A stretch of 64,000 bases of DNA from JBHIKY01 sp042139015. Lineage in GTDB: Bacteria; Bacillota; Bacilli; Bacillales; Marinococcaceae. How positions within the stretch are numbered: position 1 is the stretch's first letter; each line of letters begins with the position of its first letter. This document shows positions 18,599 to 27,893 of the stretch, in pieces. Where the stretch lies: positions 1 through 64,000 of the forward strand of contig NZ_JBHIKY010000011.1 in NCBI RefSeq assembly GCF_042139015.1, given 5' to 3'. The position numbers and the translations under genes were made by a program. Under the pieces are notes generated by a model. That model had not been told where the DNA came from and did no database searches. It saw only the letters and a list, made by a program, of their open reading frames with translations.

Positions 18599-19654
18599 TT
18601 ATTTTTGTTGATGATTCTGTGCTTCGATCGCTTTTTCTACGAGACCGAGCATTTCCGCTCCATAATGAAAATCGAGCTCATAAGGAATACTTTTATCAAT
18701 AATATCGTAGAATTCCTGATACTGACGCCCTCTCGCCAGTCCAGAAAACTGATGTCTTTTCTCTATCGATACAGGGGTCCGTTCATTCTCCCATCGGCCC
18801 TGGTCATTCTGTCTGCGCAAAAAGACATTTTCGTTCTGATCCATCCATATCGCTGCCCTCCTGCCTACTATCTCCAACCCGTGGCCATCCGGCGGCAGAA
18901 TCCGGGAATTATTCAAGTTTACAATCGCTCCATTTTCCAGTTTTCCGATGATCGCACTCACATCGTCATTGGTAACTTCCCCGGGGGAGATGCTGTCGGA
19001 TTGCGGCCTATTTTTGATAAATGTGCCCAACTCCGTCTGTACTTTCCGGAGGGGTCCTGCGGTGTCTCTTAAGAAAAAGGAAAGTAAATCAAATTGATGC
19101 ACCCCAAAATCAGCTATGGCTCCGGCACCGGAGGTTTCCTTTTTCATTCTCCACTCTAGTTCAAGACTTGAATTTCCGATCCTCGCTCCGCCGATTCGAT
19201 GTCTGTAAAAGACGATTTCACCCAGAACATCCGAATCAATTAATTCTTTAATCGCCTGGGCATATGGATGATAGCGGTATTGCATCCCCATATAATGCAC
19301 CACCTCCATCTCTTCTGCTTCTTTCGCAAGCTGCACTGCTTCCTGATAAGTTGTGGACAACGGTTTTTCGCATAATACATGAACTTTTTTCTCGAACGCT
19401 CTTCTCACAATCTCAGCATGGGTATGATTATCGGTGCAGACAGAAACTGCGTCCACCCTGTCCAGCAGTTCATTTAAATCCTTGCAAAGAACACGCTCTG
19501 ACAATTGATGCTTACCCACAAAATCTTCAGCGTTTTCCCTTTTCAAATCGTAGACAGCCTCAAGCCTCCACTCCGGAACAGCTTGAATTCCGAGAAGGTG
19601 ATCATTTGCTACCCCGATTCTTTTACCGGTTCCAACGATTCCAATCTTTTTCAT
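18599..19654 (-). CDS. Gfo/Idh/MocA family oxidoreductase
   Basis: 351 aa. Rossmann loop IGIVGTGKRIG at the N-terminus and the cofactor-binding motif LCEKPLS at about residues 94-100. The C-terminal substrate domain includes YMGMQYRYHPY and GAIADFGVHQFDLL, where the histidine of GVHQ is a common catalytic position. GAGGTG precedes the ATG. A perfect 18-bp palindrome sits 25 bp upstream. One of three such dehydrogenases in this ROK-linked locus. Confidence 0.92.
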   Translation of the reverse strand: MKKIGIVGTGKRIGVANDHLLGIQAVPEWRLEAVYDLKRENAEDFVGKHQLSERVLCKDLNELLDRVDAVSVCTDNHTHAEIVRRAFEKKVHVLCEKPLSTTYQEAVQLAKEAEEMEVVHYMGMQYRYHPYAQAIKELIDSDVLGEIVFYRHRIGGARIGNSSLELEWRMKKETSGAGAIADFGVHQFDLLSFFLRDTAGPLRKVQTELGTFIKNRPQSDSISPGEVTNDDVSAIIGKLENGAIVNLNNSRILPPDGHGLEIVGRRAAIWMDQNENVFLRRQNDQGRWENERTPVSIEKRHQFSGLARGRQYQEFYDIIDKSIPYELDFHYGAEMLGLVEKAIEAQNHQQK

Positions 19655-19679
19655 TGCCGCACCTCATCTTTATTTTAGA

Positions 19680-19697
19680 TAATTGATTAATCAATTA
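19680..19697. promoter_or_regulatory. Perfect 18-bp palindrome, candidate ROK operator
   Basis: TAATTGATTAATCAATTA is a perfect inverted repeat just upstream of the Gfo/Idh start at 19654. A related site precedes the propeller gene. AT-rich dyads of this kind are typical of NagC/XylR-type ROK repressors, one of which is encoded downstream. Confidence 0.65.
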
Positions 19698-19882
19698 AAT
19701 TAATTATATAAACGTCATTTGACGGATGTCAATAATTATTCAAAAATTTTCGAAAATTTATCTGCAGCTACCGTGACAGGTTATTCATTGACGTGGAACC
19801 ACCTCCTCTGCTGAGCGGCTTTCAATCTCAAAAGCTTTCCGTAAATCCAGCAGGGCAGGCAGTTCTTGTCAACAATAATTTG

Positions 19883-20959
19883 TTATGCTTCTATACGGAC
19901 GGCGGCCTCCTGCGCCTGCAGGCAAAGCTCCGCCGCTTTAAAAGCGTGTTCCTGTGTCATCGCATTTTCGGTACGGTGTAAACAATCAAGAATGAATTCG
20001 CCAAAAAACGGAAATCCTACTTCGCCCTGCAGGGAAAAATGCTCGCTTCCCTTCTCATTAACTAAATACAAGTGATCCGGCTTCGAATCTCTCATAATAT
20101 CTATATATTTGCGCAGCTCAATGTACCCTTTTGTTCCTAAAATAAAAGTACGCCCGTCCCCCCAAGTATCCAGCCCGTCCGGTGTAAACCAATCAACCCT
20201 GAAATAATTGGAAGCGCCGTTATCTGCAACAAGGGTGGCATCTCCATAATCCTCAAGCTCTGGATACTCCTTATTATCATAATTTGCGACCTTACTGTGA
20301 AGAACGTCAGCATCCTTACATGAAGCAAATGTAAGAAACTGCTCAATTTGATGGCTGCCGATATCACATAAAATACCGCCGTAATACTCCTTTTGAAAAA
20401 ACCAGTCCGGGCGCGCCGGGGCATTAAGCCTATGCGGGCCAAAGCCGGTAACCTGTACTACTTTACCGATGGCTCCGTCGTTTATCAGCTGCTCTGCAAA
20501 AACCGCACTCTCCACGTGCAGCCTTTCACTGTAATAAACCATGTATTTTAAACCTGTTTCTTCTGTTTTCATTTTCGCAGCTTGTAATTGTTCAAGTGTT
20601 GTAAACGGCGCTTTATCTGTAAAATAATCCTTTCCGTGGTCCATCGCTTTTAACCCGAGCTCGCAGCGCTTTGACGGAATGGCAGCTCCTGCGATCAGCT
20701 GTACCTCCTTATCGTTTAAAATCTGCTCCTCGGAAGAGGCGGCCTGAACCGTTGGAAACGCCTTCAAAAATGCCTTCACCTTATCCGGATCAGGGTCGTA
20801 CACCCATTTTAAAGCTGCACCTGCCTCAAGCAGCCCGCTGCACATTCCGTAAATATGTCCATGGTCCAGGGAAATCGCAGCAAAGATAAATTCTCCGTCA
20901 GCTACTACTTTATTGGGCTTGCCCTTCGGCGCATAATTCATTCCATCGTTTCGATCCAT
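19883..20959 (-). CDS. Gfo/Idh/MocA family oxidoreductase (DKAP variant)
   Basis: 358 aa. It begins with a Rossmann segment less canonical than its neighbours (EFIFAAISLDHGHIYGM) and has DKAPFTT where EKP is usual, keeping the lysine. YYSERLHVESAVFAEQLI and GGILCDIGSHQIEQFL are family landmarks, with a catalytic-type histidine in GSHQ. It lies 20 bp downstream of another Gfo/Idh gene and is probably co-transcribed. The non-canonical N-terminus suggests a subfamily with a different substrate. Confidence 0.88.
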   Translation of the reverse strand: MDRNDGMNYAPKGKPNKVVADGEFIFAAISLDHGHIYGMCSGLLEAGAALKWVYDPDPDKVKAFLKAFPTVQAASSEEQILNDKEVQLIAGAAIPSKRCELGLKAMDHGKDYFTDKAPFTTLEQLQAAKMKTEETGLKYMVYYSERLHVESAVFAEQLINDGAIGKVVQVTGFGPHRLNAPARPDWFFQKEYYGGILCDIGSHQIEQFLTFASCKDADVLHSKVANYDNKEYPELEDYGDATLVADNGASNYFRVDWFTPDGLDTWGDGRTFILGTKGYIELRKYIDIMRDSKPDHLYLVNEKGSEHFSLQGEVGFPFFGEFILDCLHRTENAMTQEHAFKAAELCLQAQEAAVRIEA

Positions 20960-20979
20960 ATTCTCTGCTCCTTTCTGTC

Positions 20980-22137
20980 TTAATGTGTGTTATCCACGTT
21001 CAAAGTAAGGTTGATATCCTTCTTATTCACCGTGGATTTATTGATATTCTCCTGCAGATGATGGAGATAGAGATCCCCGTCGAATGGCAGCTCCACCCAG
21101 TTATCTGTCCATGCTGATAACTGCATTGCATTCGACAGCGTCAGTGAATTCAGTCCTTCTTCTCCCGGAGCCAGTAAGGGCTCTCCGTGGAGAACAGCGC
21201 TGCTGAAATTTTTAAGAATTCCGTGGTGGCCAGTTTCTTTACCAGTCACCGGAACCTCACATTTCCAACATTCTGGTTCACCGAACCCACCGGTGAATTG
21301 CTTATTAAACTCAGGCTCCGGTACACGGAGACGCCAGAACGTCAGCCTGCTGTCCTCGACGACGATTTTACCTCGCTCCCCCGTTATTTCTAACCGGTTC
21401 GTCCCCGGCGCCTCCCCCGTCGATGTTATAAACACACCGGTTGCTCCATTTTCATATTCTGCAAAAGCGGTTACCTCGTCTTCTACTTCAATGTCGCGAT
21501 TTTTTCCAAAATAACAAAATGCTCTGATGCGGGATGGCATCATGCCTGTGATCCACTGCCATAAATCAAGCTGATGCGGCGATTGATTAATCAGCACTCC
21601 CCCGCCTTCTCCTTCCCAGGTCGCGCGCCAGCCGCCTGAATCATAGTAGCTCTGAGAACGGTACCAATTCGTGATAATCCAATTAATACGCTTTACTTCG
21701 CCGAGCTCTCCGCTCCGCACAAGGTCTCTTACTTTTTGATACAAAGGAGAGGTGCGCTGATTAAACATCATCGAAAATACACAGTTACTTTCAATTGCCT
21801 TTTGATTCATTTCCTTGACCTGCTTTGTATGTATGCCGGCAGGTTTTTCGCATAATACATGCAGCCCACGTTCAAATGCCTTCGCTGCGAGGCGGGGATG
21901 CGCCCCATGCGGCACCGCAATTATAATAGCGTCAATGCCATCTGATTGAAAAAAATCATCCTCATTATTAAAAAGCTGTACACCGTTCAAATTATTTTCA
22001 GCCCAGGCGAGCCGCTCCTCTCTCACATCTGCTACGGCGGCAATCTCTGCCCCTGGAATCTCCTGATGATAAAGACTTAATGCATGAGCGGTTCCCATGT
22101 TGCCAATGCCAATCACACCAATACGAACTTTCTTCAT
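20980..22137 (-). CDS. Gfo/Idh/MocA family oxidoreductase
   Basis: 385 aa. Rossmann loop IGVIGIGNMGTAHA and CEKPAGIHTKQ motif; the catalytic region reads GGGVLINQSPHQLDLWQW, with histidine in SPHQ. Normal length for the large subgroup of the family (myo-inositol/UDP-sugar dehydrogenase-like). It heads a run of dehydrogenases on the minus strand. Substrate unknown. Confidence 0.92.
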   Translation of the reverse strand: MKKVRIGVIGIGNMGTAHALSLYHQEIPGAEIAAVADVREERLAWAENNLNGVQLFNNEDDFFQSDGIDAIIIAVPHGAHPRLAAKAFERGLHVLCEKPAGIHTKQVKEMNQKAIESNCVFSMMFNQRTSPLYQKVRDLVRSGELGEVKRINWIITNWYRSQSYYDSGGWRATWEGEGGGVLINQSPHQLDLWQWITGMMPSRIRAFCYFGKNRDIEVEDEVTAFAEYENGATGVFITSTGEAPGTNRLEITGERGKIVVEDSRLTFWRLRVPEPEFNKQFTGGFGEPECWKCEVPVTGKETGHHGILKNFSSAVLHGEPLLAPGEEGLNSLTLSNAMQLSAWTDNWVELPFDGDLYLHHLQENINKSTVNKKDINLTLNVDNTH

Positions 22138-22255
22138 TTAACGGCCTCCATTCCTCAGAAATCTCTTTCTCCCTGTTAGAATAGAGGATTTTTCCCGCTG
22201 CCGCTATCTTGTTATTAGCTGAAATGTTCCCTTATTTATACGATATTGCTCTTCT

Positions 22256-23023
22256 TTATGAGATTGGAAGTTGAACAGAAGTAATGACCGGGTAATGGTC
22301 TGATGGAAAACGACCGTCTATTTTGTTCCGGAGAATTTCTGCAGGGAGATAGGAAATATCGTTCGAGACAAATATGTAATCAATCGGTTCCCCGCCGTCT
22401 CCTCCTTTAAAATCATGAAACGTCTTCCCGATATTTTGCTGAGAGCCAAACGTATTTAAAAAAGTCGGTTCCGTCTTATCCAGCTGTTGGATAGCCGGGC
22501 TGGCCGGTTTTGCATTAAAATCGCCAAGGACGATAAAAGGGGAATAGTTCTGCGAGCCGATAAAGTTCTGAATAAGGCGGACGCCGTTGATTCTAGCGGT
22601 TTCACCAACATGATCAAGATGAGTATTAAACACATAAAATGAGGATTGTTGGTTTTTTAAGTGTTTAAATTTAGCCCATGTACATATTCTTGGAAAGCTC
22701 GCATCCCAGGACACACTCGCAGGCACCTCCGGAGTGTCCGAAAGCCAGAATGTATCTTGGGTCTCGAGCTGCAGAGCATTGTCATTATAAAATACAGCAC
22801 AGTGCTCATCCAGGCTCTCCTCACTTCGGCTCCTTCCAATCCATGAATAGTGGGGCAGTTCCTTCTGAAGATCTTCGAGCATACTGCGTCTCGCCTCCTG
22901 CACCCCGATTACCGCAGCACCAGATTCCTGTATGAGTTTCGCTGCAGATAAAACCCGATTCGGCCAGGCGTCAGCACCGTCTTCCTTTATATGAACACGA
23001 AGATTAAAGGTCATTATTTTCAT
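22256..23023 (-). CDS. Endonuclease/exonuclease/phosphatase (EEP) family protein
   Basis: 255 aa. All EEP landmarks are present: MTFNLRV at the N-terminus, VIGVQEA (metal-binding Glu), NTHLDHVG, LGDFNAKP and SDHYPVITSV at the C-terminus. These enzymes hydrolyse phosphodiesters or phosphomonoesters with Mg2+. AAGGAG precedes the ATG. No signal peptide, so cytoplasmic. The role next to sugar dehydrogenases is unclear; a sugar-phosphodiester substrate is one possibility. Confidence 0.9.
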   Translation of the reverse strand: MKIMTFNLRVHIKEDGADAWPNRVLSAAKLIQESGAAVIGVQEARRSMLEDLQKELPHYSWIGRSRSEESLDEHCAVFYNDNALQLETQDTFWLSDTPEVPASVSWDASFPRICTWAKFKHLKNQQSSFYVFNTHLDHVGETARINGVRLIQNFIGSQNYSPFIVLGDFNAKPASPAIQQLDKTEPTFLNTFGSQQNIGKTFHDFKGGDGGEPIDYIFVSNDISYLPAEILRNKIDGRFPSDHYPVITSVQLPIS

Positions 23024-23127
23024 AATTCTGTTTCTCCTTTCGCATATCGATTATACATCAAAAAAAAAGAAATCTTCTTGACCGATCAAAAAAGTCTGAT
23101 GCCACTGGCACCAGACGTTCTCTTCAT

Positions 23128-23673
23128 TTATAGATCATACATTCTTTTTTGTTTGTCGGTAAAGCGAAAAGTCATTCTTTTTCCATTTTCTACAGAACAC
23201 ACGTGCAAAAGCTCCGGTGAATCGCAGGAGGAATAAATGGCTGTTGCCGCCAGTCCTTTTGCCACGCGGGAAATTACTTCTTCATTTTTTTCAAAAAGGT
23301 ACACGGACCATTGCTTCTCTGTCTGCACAATCGGCAATGTTAAATGCTGGGAACTCCAGGCACTCGGAAATTCCCTGAACTGCAGCCAGCCATTTAAGGC
23401 ACCCTGCTCTTTCTCCAGGAATGGAAGCAATTCACCAGATAACAGGACAAGACGGAAATAGTAGTCTGTGTCGTTTTTAAACCAGAGCGGGGATAGATCA
23501 TTCCACTTCTTTTTTAAAATATATGTCAGAAGCTGAGGGAAACGTTCATCAAGCGGATATTGTAAGCTCTCGGAAACGATGGCATTAACCGTCCGCTGCA
23601 CTGCCTGCTTCCAAGCGTCCATCTGTATGCCACCTGCATAGAATTCATTTGATGATTCAAATCTTTCTTCCAT
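23128..23673 (-). CDS. Hypothetical protein
   Basis: 181 aa, not recognised. It has aromatic-rich helical segments (WFKNDTDYYFRLVLLSGELLPFL) and no signal peptide, membrane segment or obvious motif. A purine-rich GGGGGATGGGG precedes the ATG at 23673. It lies 104 bp upstream of the EEP gene on the same strand and could be the first gene of that unit; the opposite side is bounded by the mgtE terminator. Confidence 0.6.
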   Translation of the reverse strand: MEERFESSNEFYAGGIQMDAWKQAVQRTVNAIVSESLQYPLDERFPQLLTYILKKKWNDLSPLWFKNDTDYYFRLVLLSGELLPFLEKEQGALNGWLQFREFPSAWSSQHLTLPIVQTEKQWSVYLFEKNEEVISRVAKGLAATAIYSSCDSPELLHVCSVENGKRMTFRFTDKQKRMYDL

Positions 23674-23796
23674 TTCCCCATCCCCCTTCCGTTACTTCCA
23701 TTGTACGAGACGAGTAAATTAGTGTAAATGTATTTTTGCGATTTTACACTCTAATTTGACAACTTTTTTTTCGTGCGATAAAACCAATTAAAGTGA

Positions 23797-23878
23797 TGAA
23801 AAAACTCCCCATATGGATACTGCTTCTACAAAAATCCACTAATTATTTGCAGAAGTAGTTCCAATAGGGAAGTTTTTT
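23797..23878 (-). terminator. Long hairpin terminator downstream of mgtE
   Basis: On the minus strand AAAAAACTTCCCTATTGGAA pairs through a long imperfect stem (including ACTTCTGCAAAT / ATTTTTGTAGAAGC-type arms) with CCATATGGGGAGTTTTTT. Runs of A before and T after make it suited to terminate in both directions, ending mgtE and any transcript from the right-facing side. Confidence 0.75.
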
Positions 23879-25241
23879 ATTGCACATATGGAATAAACGA
23901 CGTTGCCACAGTAAAATAAATAAGCAGACTGATTATATCGCACAAAGTCGTAATAAATGGACCGGAGGCGATGGCGGGATCCATTTTCATTTTATCGATT
24001 GCCAATGGAATAATTGTTCCGATAACACTGGCTGTTCCAAGTGAAAGGAGAATGGACATTCCGACGATCAGGCCGAGCATGATATTTTGATATATGACTG
24101 CAAGCAGAACAGCAATTACAATCCCCGACATTATTCCTATAAAAAAGCCTGTAAAAAATTCGCGGGTAATCGTTTTCCATAATCCACGTTTTTCTAAATT
24201 TCCTGTTGCCAGCGCTCGAACTGATACAGCAAGAGACTGGGTTCCGGTATTCCCGGCGGATCCCATGATTAACGGAATAAATGCAGCAAGCAGCACTACT
24301 GATTCCAGTGTAGCTTCAAATCGGCCGATAACTTCTGCGGTGCCAAGCCCTAAAAACATCAGCAGCACGATCCACGGCGCTCTTATTTTTGCAGCCTTAA
24401 AAGAATTTACAGAGATATCGGTCGACCCTCTCGAAGCGGTCAATTCTCCGAAGTCCTCCGTTGCCTCTTCTTCTAATACATCGAGCGCGTCATCGACAGT
24501 GACGATCCCGACCAGCATATTGTCATCTGTCACGACAGGAGCAGCAAGGAAGTCGTATTTTTGAATAAGCTGGGCTACTTCTTCCTGGTCTGTATGAATA
24601 TTAACGGCCACAACCCTGTTGCTCATAATGCTTTCGATCGTTTTTTCGGATGTGGAAGTGATAAGATCCCGAATCGAAGTAACACCGACCAGCTTTCCAT
24701 GAACATCGGTTACATATAAATAATAAATCGTTTCCGCATCCGGCCCCTCTTCGCGGAGAAGTTCAATTACTTCACTGACGGTATTGGCGGCTTTAATCGA
24801 CACAAATTCCTTTGTCATTATCGCCCCGGCAGTTTCTTCTTCATATGTCAGGAGCTCTCGGACATCACGGGCATCCTCATCATCCATCGCATGTAGAATG
24901 TCTGTCACATTTTCGTTCTCAAGCTCGCCGAGAAAATCAGCGACATCATCCGCATACATATTATTAAATACTTCAGCGGCATACTGCTTATTCAGCTCAA
25001 CGGCTATTTCTTTTTGTTCCTCAACATCCAGTCCTTCAAAAATTTCTGCAAATTCCTCCGGACTTAAAAATGCATATACCCTGCGGCGGTCCTCTTCTCC
25101 AAGACTTAAGAATACATCAGTCTGATCGGCCGGATGAAGCTCTAAAAACAACTCGCGGAATTGGTCTATATCATCCTGAACTGCTGCGTGTATTATTTGA
25201 TTCATGTAATCTTCCCTGGTCTGATCATTTAATTTAACCAT
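23877..25241 (-). CDS. mgtE: Magnesium transporter MgtE
   Basis: 454 aa, normal length. N-terminal helical MgtE_N domain (1-130, LHPADQTDVFLSL), two CBS domains (about 140-260, AGAIMTKEFVSI and AAPVVTDDNMLVGIVTVDDA), a connecting plug helix and five membrane helices (290-454) with the pore segment MGSAGNTGTQSLAVSVRALA. It is a Mg2+-gated Mg2+ channel in the cell membrane. Its leader holds an M-box riboswitch and terminator, so it is turned off when Mg2+ is abundant. Confidence 0.96.
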   Translation of the reverse strand: MVKLNDQTREDYMNQIIHAAVQDDIDQFRELFLELHPADQTDVFLSLGEEDRRRVYAFLSPEEFAEIFEGLDVEEQKEIAVELNKQYAAEVFNNMYADDVADFLGELENENVTDILHAMDDEDARDVRELLTYEEETAGAIMTKEFVSIKAANTVSEVIELLREEGPDAETIYYLYVTDVHGKLVGVTSIRDLITSTSEKTIESIMSNRVVAVNIHTDQEEVAQLIQKYDFLAAPVVTDDNMLVGIVTVDDALDVLEEEATEDFGELTASRGSTDISVNSFKAAKIRAPWIVLLMFLGLGTAEVIGRFEATLESVVLLAAFIPLIMGSAGNTGTQSLAVSVRALATGNLEKRGLWKTITREFFTGFFIGIMSGIVIAVLLAVIYQNIMLGLIVGMSILLSLGTASVIGTIIPLAIDKMKMDPAIASGPFITTLCDIISLLIYFTVATSFIPYVQ

Positions 25242-25345
25242 AGCGCCGATCCTCCTTTTCTGTATCCGAACACTATATGCAAAGACATGTGCTCCCGTGT
25301 TATATTCTTAACCTCATTACTCGTTATTCCCTAAAGCAGAGCCTG

Positions 25346-25380
25346 CAAAAACACGCCTTCCCTTAGAATGGAAGGCGCGT
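25346..25380 (-). terminator. Riboswitch-controlled terminator in the mgtE leader
   Basis: On the minus strand GCGCCTTCCATTCTAAGGGAAGGCGTGTTTTT is a strong hairpin with a U tract, lying between the M-box and the mgtE coding region. This is the usual expression platform of Bacillus M-box leaders. Confidence 0.85.
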
Positions 25381-25399
25381 GCAATAAACTTGCTTTATA

Positions 25400-25567
25400 A
25401 AAACAGGCACGGGTCCCCATTCGTAGAGCTTTAGCACTAAACGGCATAGGACAAAGTCCAGCTGCATTAAAAATCACCTTATCTCGATGATCTCTGTTGA
25501 CCCATTGGCGTCTTTGGACATTTTTGGGCAGCAGCATTTCTCCGTTCAGGAGCCTCACCTAACGAGG
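25400..25567 (-). promoter_or_regulatory. M-box (ykoK) magnesium riboswitch
   Basis: Read on the minus strand, the leader starts CGTTAGGTGAGGCTCCTG and continues with GCTGCTGCCCAAAAATGTCC, AAAGACGCCAATGGGTCAAC, AAGGTGATTTTTAATGCAGC, TTGTCCTATGCCG and AGTGCTAAAGCTCTACGA. These are the conserved blocks of the Bacillus mgtE/ykoK M-box, which folds on Mg2+ and lets the downstream terminator form. It is followed by that terminator and then mgtE. Confidence 0.96.
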
Positions 25568-25624
25568 TATTATTTTAGAACTTGAATCAATTTCATCATT
25601 AATTTTCTGATTGTAAACACGAAC

Positions 25625-25925
25625 ATTTCGATTGCAGCGAAAGGCGAAGCATCCAGGTTGATGTACTTTTCAGCGGCCTGGAAATGCTTGAGGAGAAGAC
25701 CACGAACGGCAGCCTGCTGCCAAAGAGGCGGAAGCCAAGCACACGGAAAGCGTTTGCCTGAGCCTGGATTTACGACTTTGTCGGACAATGGTTCCGTTAT
25801 TGGCCAGAAAGTAAGCCGAATTTCCCACCATTCCAGTAAACAGCGGATCTCCTGTCCACCTTCAGCCAACGGACCAGTTTTTTCGCTCATCGATCAAGGC
25901 TGGAAGCAGAAATCAAATGTTATTG
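25625..25925. repeat. Large copy of the dispersed intergenic repeat
   Basis: This gap between the M-box and khtU holds several blocks shared with other gaps: TCGATTGCAGCGAAAGGCGA at 25628 (like 62998), TCGGACAATGGTTCCGTTAT at 25781-25800, CGGATCTCCTGTCCACCTTC at 25844, and TTTTTTCGCTCATCGATCAA at 25876. Open frames across it have no protein-like character. The remaining bases to 26101 hold nothing I recognise. Confidence 0.65.
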
Positions 25926-26101
25926 AGAACCCTGTTAATATTCGCATTTTTGTTATGAAATGGACTTATGAATTTTTTCAGTTATATAAAAATTTTTCAG
26001 CATACTCTTCCAATTTATGAAGCGGGTTTCTTGGAAACTCCATGCATGAATATAACGTCCACGCCTGTAATTGTCAATGCATCCTTCGATATTTAGGTTA
26101 T

Positions 26102-27277
26102 TCAACTTCCCGGCACTTTCACTTTCTGGAGCTTCTGTTTTTTTCCAAAGATCGCCGTTGTCAGTTTCGGAGCATAAATAAAAAGAGCGATTCCGATACT
26201 CGAGGAAAGTAAAATAAACATACTGCTGAATGCCATCACTTCGACGGCTCCAATGCTTGCAATTATAATCGAAAATTCGCCGCGCTGGGTAAAAGAAAGA
26301 CCGGCCCGAAAGGAAACTCTTCTCGTGAGTCCGTACATTTTACCACCAACCATTCCGACTATCATTTTTCCAAGCACACCCCACACAACAAGTATCCCGA
26401 GCAATGCCGGGGAAGTAATCCCCCCATCAAATTCTATCTGCGTTCCGAACCAGAAAAAAAATAAGGGCAGCGACAGCTCTCGGATCGGCAGAACAAGAGG
26501 CTCGAGCTGCTCACTTTTCCGAGCTTCGGCAATCATAATCCCGGCAAGAAAAGCTCCTAATACCTCTGAAAGACCAAGCAGCAATGCAGCCCCGCTGTAA
26601 GTAAATGCAATTCCGATCATCAGAAGATGTAATATTTCGGATCCGGCTGTCCGCTCAAAAAAGTTGGAAAGTTTCGAAAATACAAAGCGTCCCAATGCTA
26701 TCGCTATCACAATCATTCCGAAGACTTGTCCGATTAACAGAGATACATCCATCCAGCCAAGGCCGTTCCCGGCAGACATTCCGACAAGTACTGCAACGAT
26801 AACCGGGGCAGCTAAATCCTCAAAGATCAGCACACCGAGTAAGAATTCTGATTCTGGATTTGCCGTACGCTTTGTGGATTCAAGCATTTTCATTGTAATG
26901 GACGAGCTAGTCGCGTACAGAACTCCTCCAATAAGAAGAGCCATAAAAGGATCCAATCCAAAAAGAAGACAGATCATGACCGATAATACGAAATTTAAAA
27001 ATAAATCAAGCATGCCGGCCGGGGTCACTTTTTTTGCGATCCCGGCCAGCTGTTTCATCGGAAATTCCATGCCGAGCATAAAAAACAGCAATACAATTCC
27101 GATTTCTCCGGCAAAATAAAGGATCTCGGACTCTCCTAGAAATCCGCTTAATGCAATGCCAACAAGTATAAAGAGGATAACATCCGGAATTTTTGTTTTC
27201 ATACCAGCATAAGCCAGACAAAACATGATCAATAATACAAGACCTGCCGCTAATAATTCCGGCATATGCACATCCAC
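26102..27277 (-). CDS. khtU: Potassium/proton antiporter, KhtU-like (CPA2 family)
   Basis: About 390 aa with some 12 hydrophobic segments; the CPA2 fold is indicated by GEIGIVLLFFMLGMEF, FLLGVLIFEDLAAPVIVAVL (with the ED pair of the ion path) and GLSFTQRGEFSIIIAS. It extrudes K+ in exchange for H+. The frame overlaps khtT (opening at 27313), but no site supports ATG 27313 or 27298; GGAGAGG precedes a GTG at 27277 just after the khtT stop, which I prefer, with ATG 27265 also possible. The khtT-khtU pairing is as in B. subtilis. Confidence 0.85.
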   Translation of the reverse strand: MDVHMPELLAAGLVLLIMFCLAYAGMKTKIPDVILFILVGIALSGFLGESEILYFAGEIGIVLLFFMLGMEFPMKQLAGIAKKVTPAGMLDLFLNFVLSVMICLLFGLDPFMALLIGGVLYATSSSITMKMLESTKRTANPESEFLLGVLIFEDLAAPVIVAVLVGMSAGNGLGWMDVSLLIGQVFGMIVIAIALGRFVFSKLSNFFERTAGSEILHLLMIGIAFTYSGAALLLGLSEVLGAFLAGIMIAEARKSEQLEPLVLPIRELSLPLFFFWFGTQIEFDGGITSPALLGILVVWGVLGKMIVGMVGGKMYGLTRRVSFRAGLSFTQRGEFSIIIASIGAVEVMAFSSMFILLSSSIGIALFIYAPKLTTAIFGKKQKLQKVKVPGS

Positions 27278-27281
27278 GTCA

Positions 27282-27773
27282 TTAATCACCCTCTCCATTT
27301 GCAAGCTGTTCAAAATCGGTTATCTGCTTGCTTTTCCCGACAACCATAACAGTATCTCCCGGGTTCAGCACTTCATCCACATCGGGACTGGCGATTACGT
27401 CCTCCTCTCGGAAGATTCCTACTATTGAAACACCCGTCCGCTGCCGTACATCAGCTTCGCCAATTGTTTTTCCGGCAAATGGAGAATTCTCCGTAAGGCA
27501 GAACCATTCCATAACAATTTTACTTTTTAACAGCTTCATTTTTTCGGCGTCCACCGGCTGAAAAACGGCTCCCAGCAATTGTGCTCCCAGCTCGCGTGTT
27601 TCTTCCGACGTGAGTTCCATAGAAAAATCAGCTTCATCCTCTTCTGGATCTTTGAAAAAGTACAATTCCCGCTTACCAGTATGATGCGTCACCAGTACTA
27701 TCATGCTGCCTTCTGCCGTCATAAACGACATTTTTTTGCCGATTCCCGGCAAATCTGCCATTTTTACTTTCAT
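27282..27773 (-). CDS. khtT: Regulatory subunit of the K+/H+ antiporter, KhtT-like
   Basis: 163 aa. The N-terminal half (MKVKMADLPGIGKKMSFMTA) is as in KhtT, and the C-terminal half (about 85-160, CLTENSPFAGKTIGEADVRQ to GDTVMVVGK) is a TrkA-C (RCK_C) ligand-binding domain; in B. subtilis KhtT binds c-di-AMP and governs KhtU. GGAGAG precedes the ATG at 27773, so the longer frame to 27848 is rejected. Downstream gene is the antiporter. Confidence 0.9.
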   Translation of the reverse strand: MKVKMADLPGIGKKMSFMTAEGSMIVLVTHHTGKRELYFFKDPEEDEADFSMELTSEETRELGAQLLGAVFQPVDAEKMKLLKSKIVMEWFCLTENSPFAGKTIGEADVRQRTGVSIVGIFREEDVIASPDVDEVLNPGDTVMVVGKSKQITDFEQLANGEGD

Positions 27774-27893
27774 TACTGTCTCTCCTTTATGCCCAGCTGC
27801 CTTACTTACTATTGTATATAAATATTTATTGGATGAACAGCTTGCCAAATTTTCTTTTTTTCCCTAAAGTGATTTTAGTAAGGAGGTATTTTA

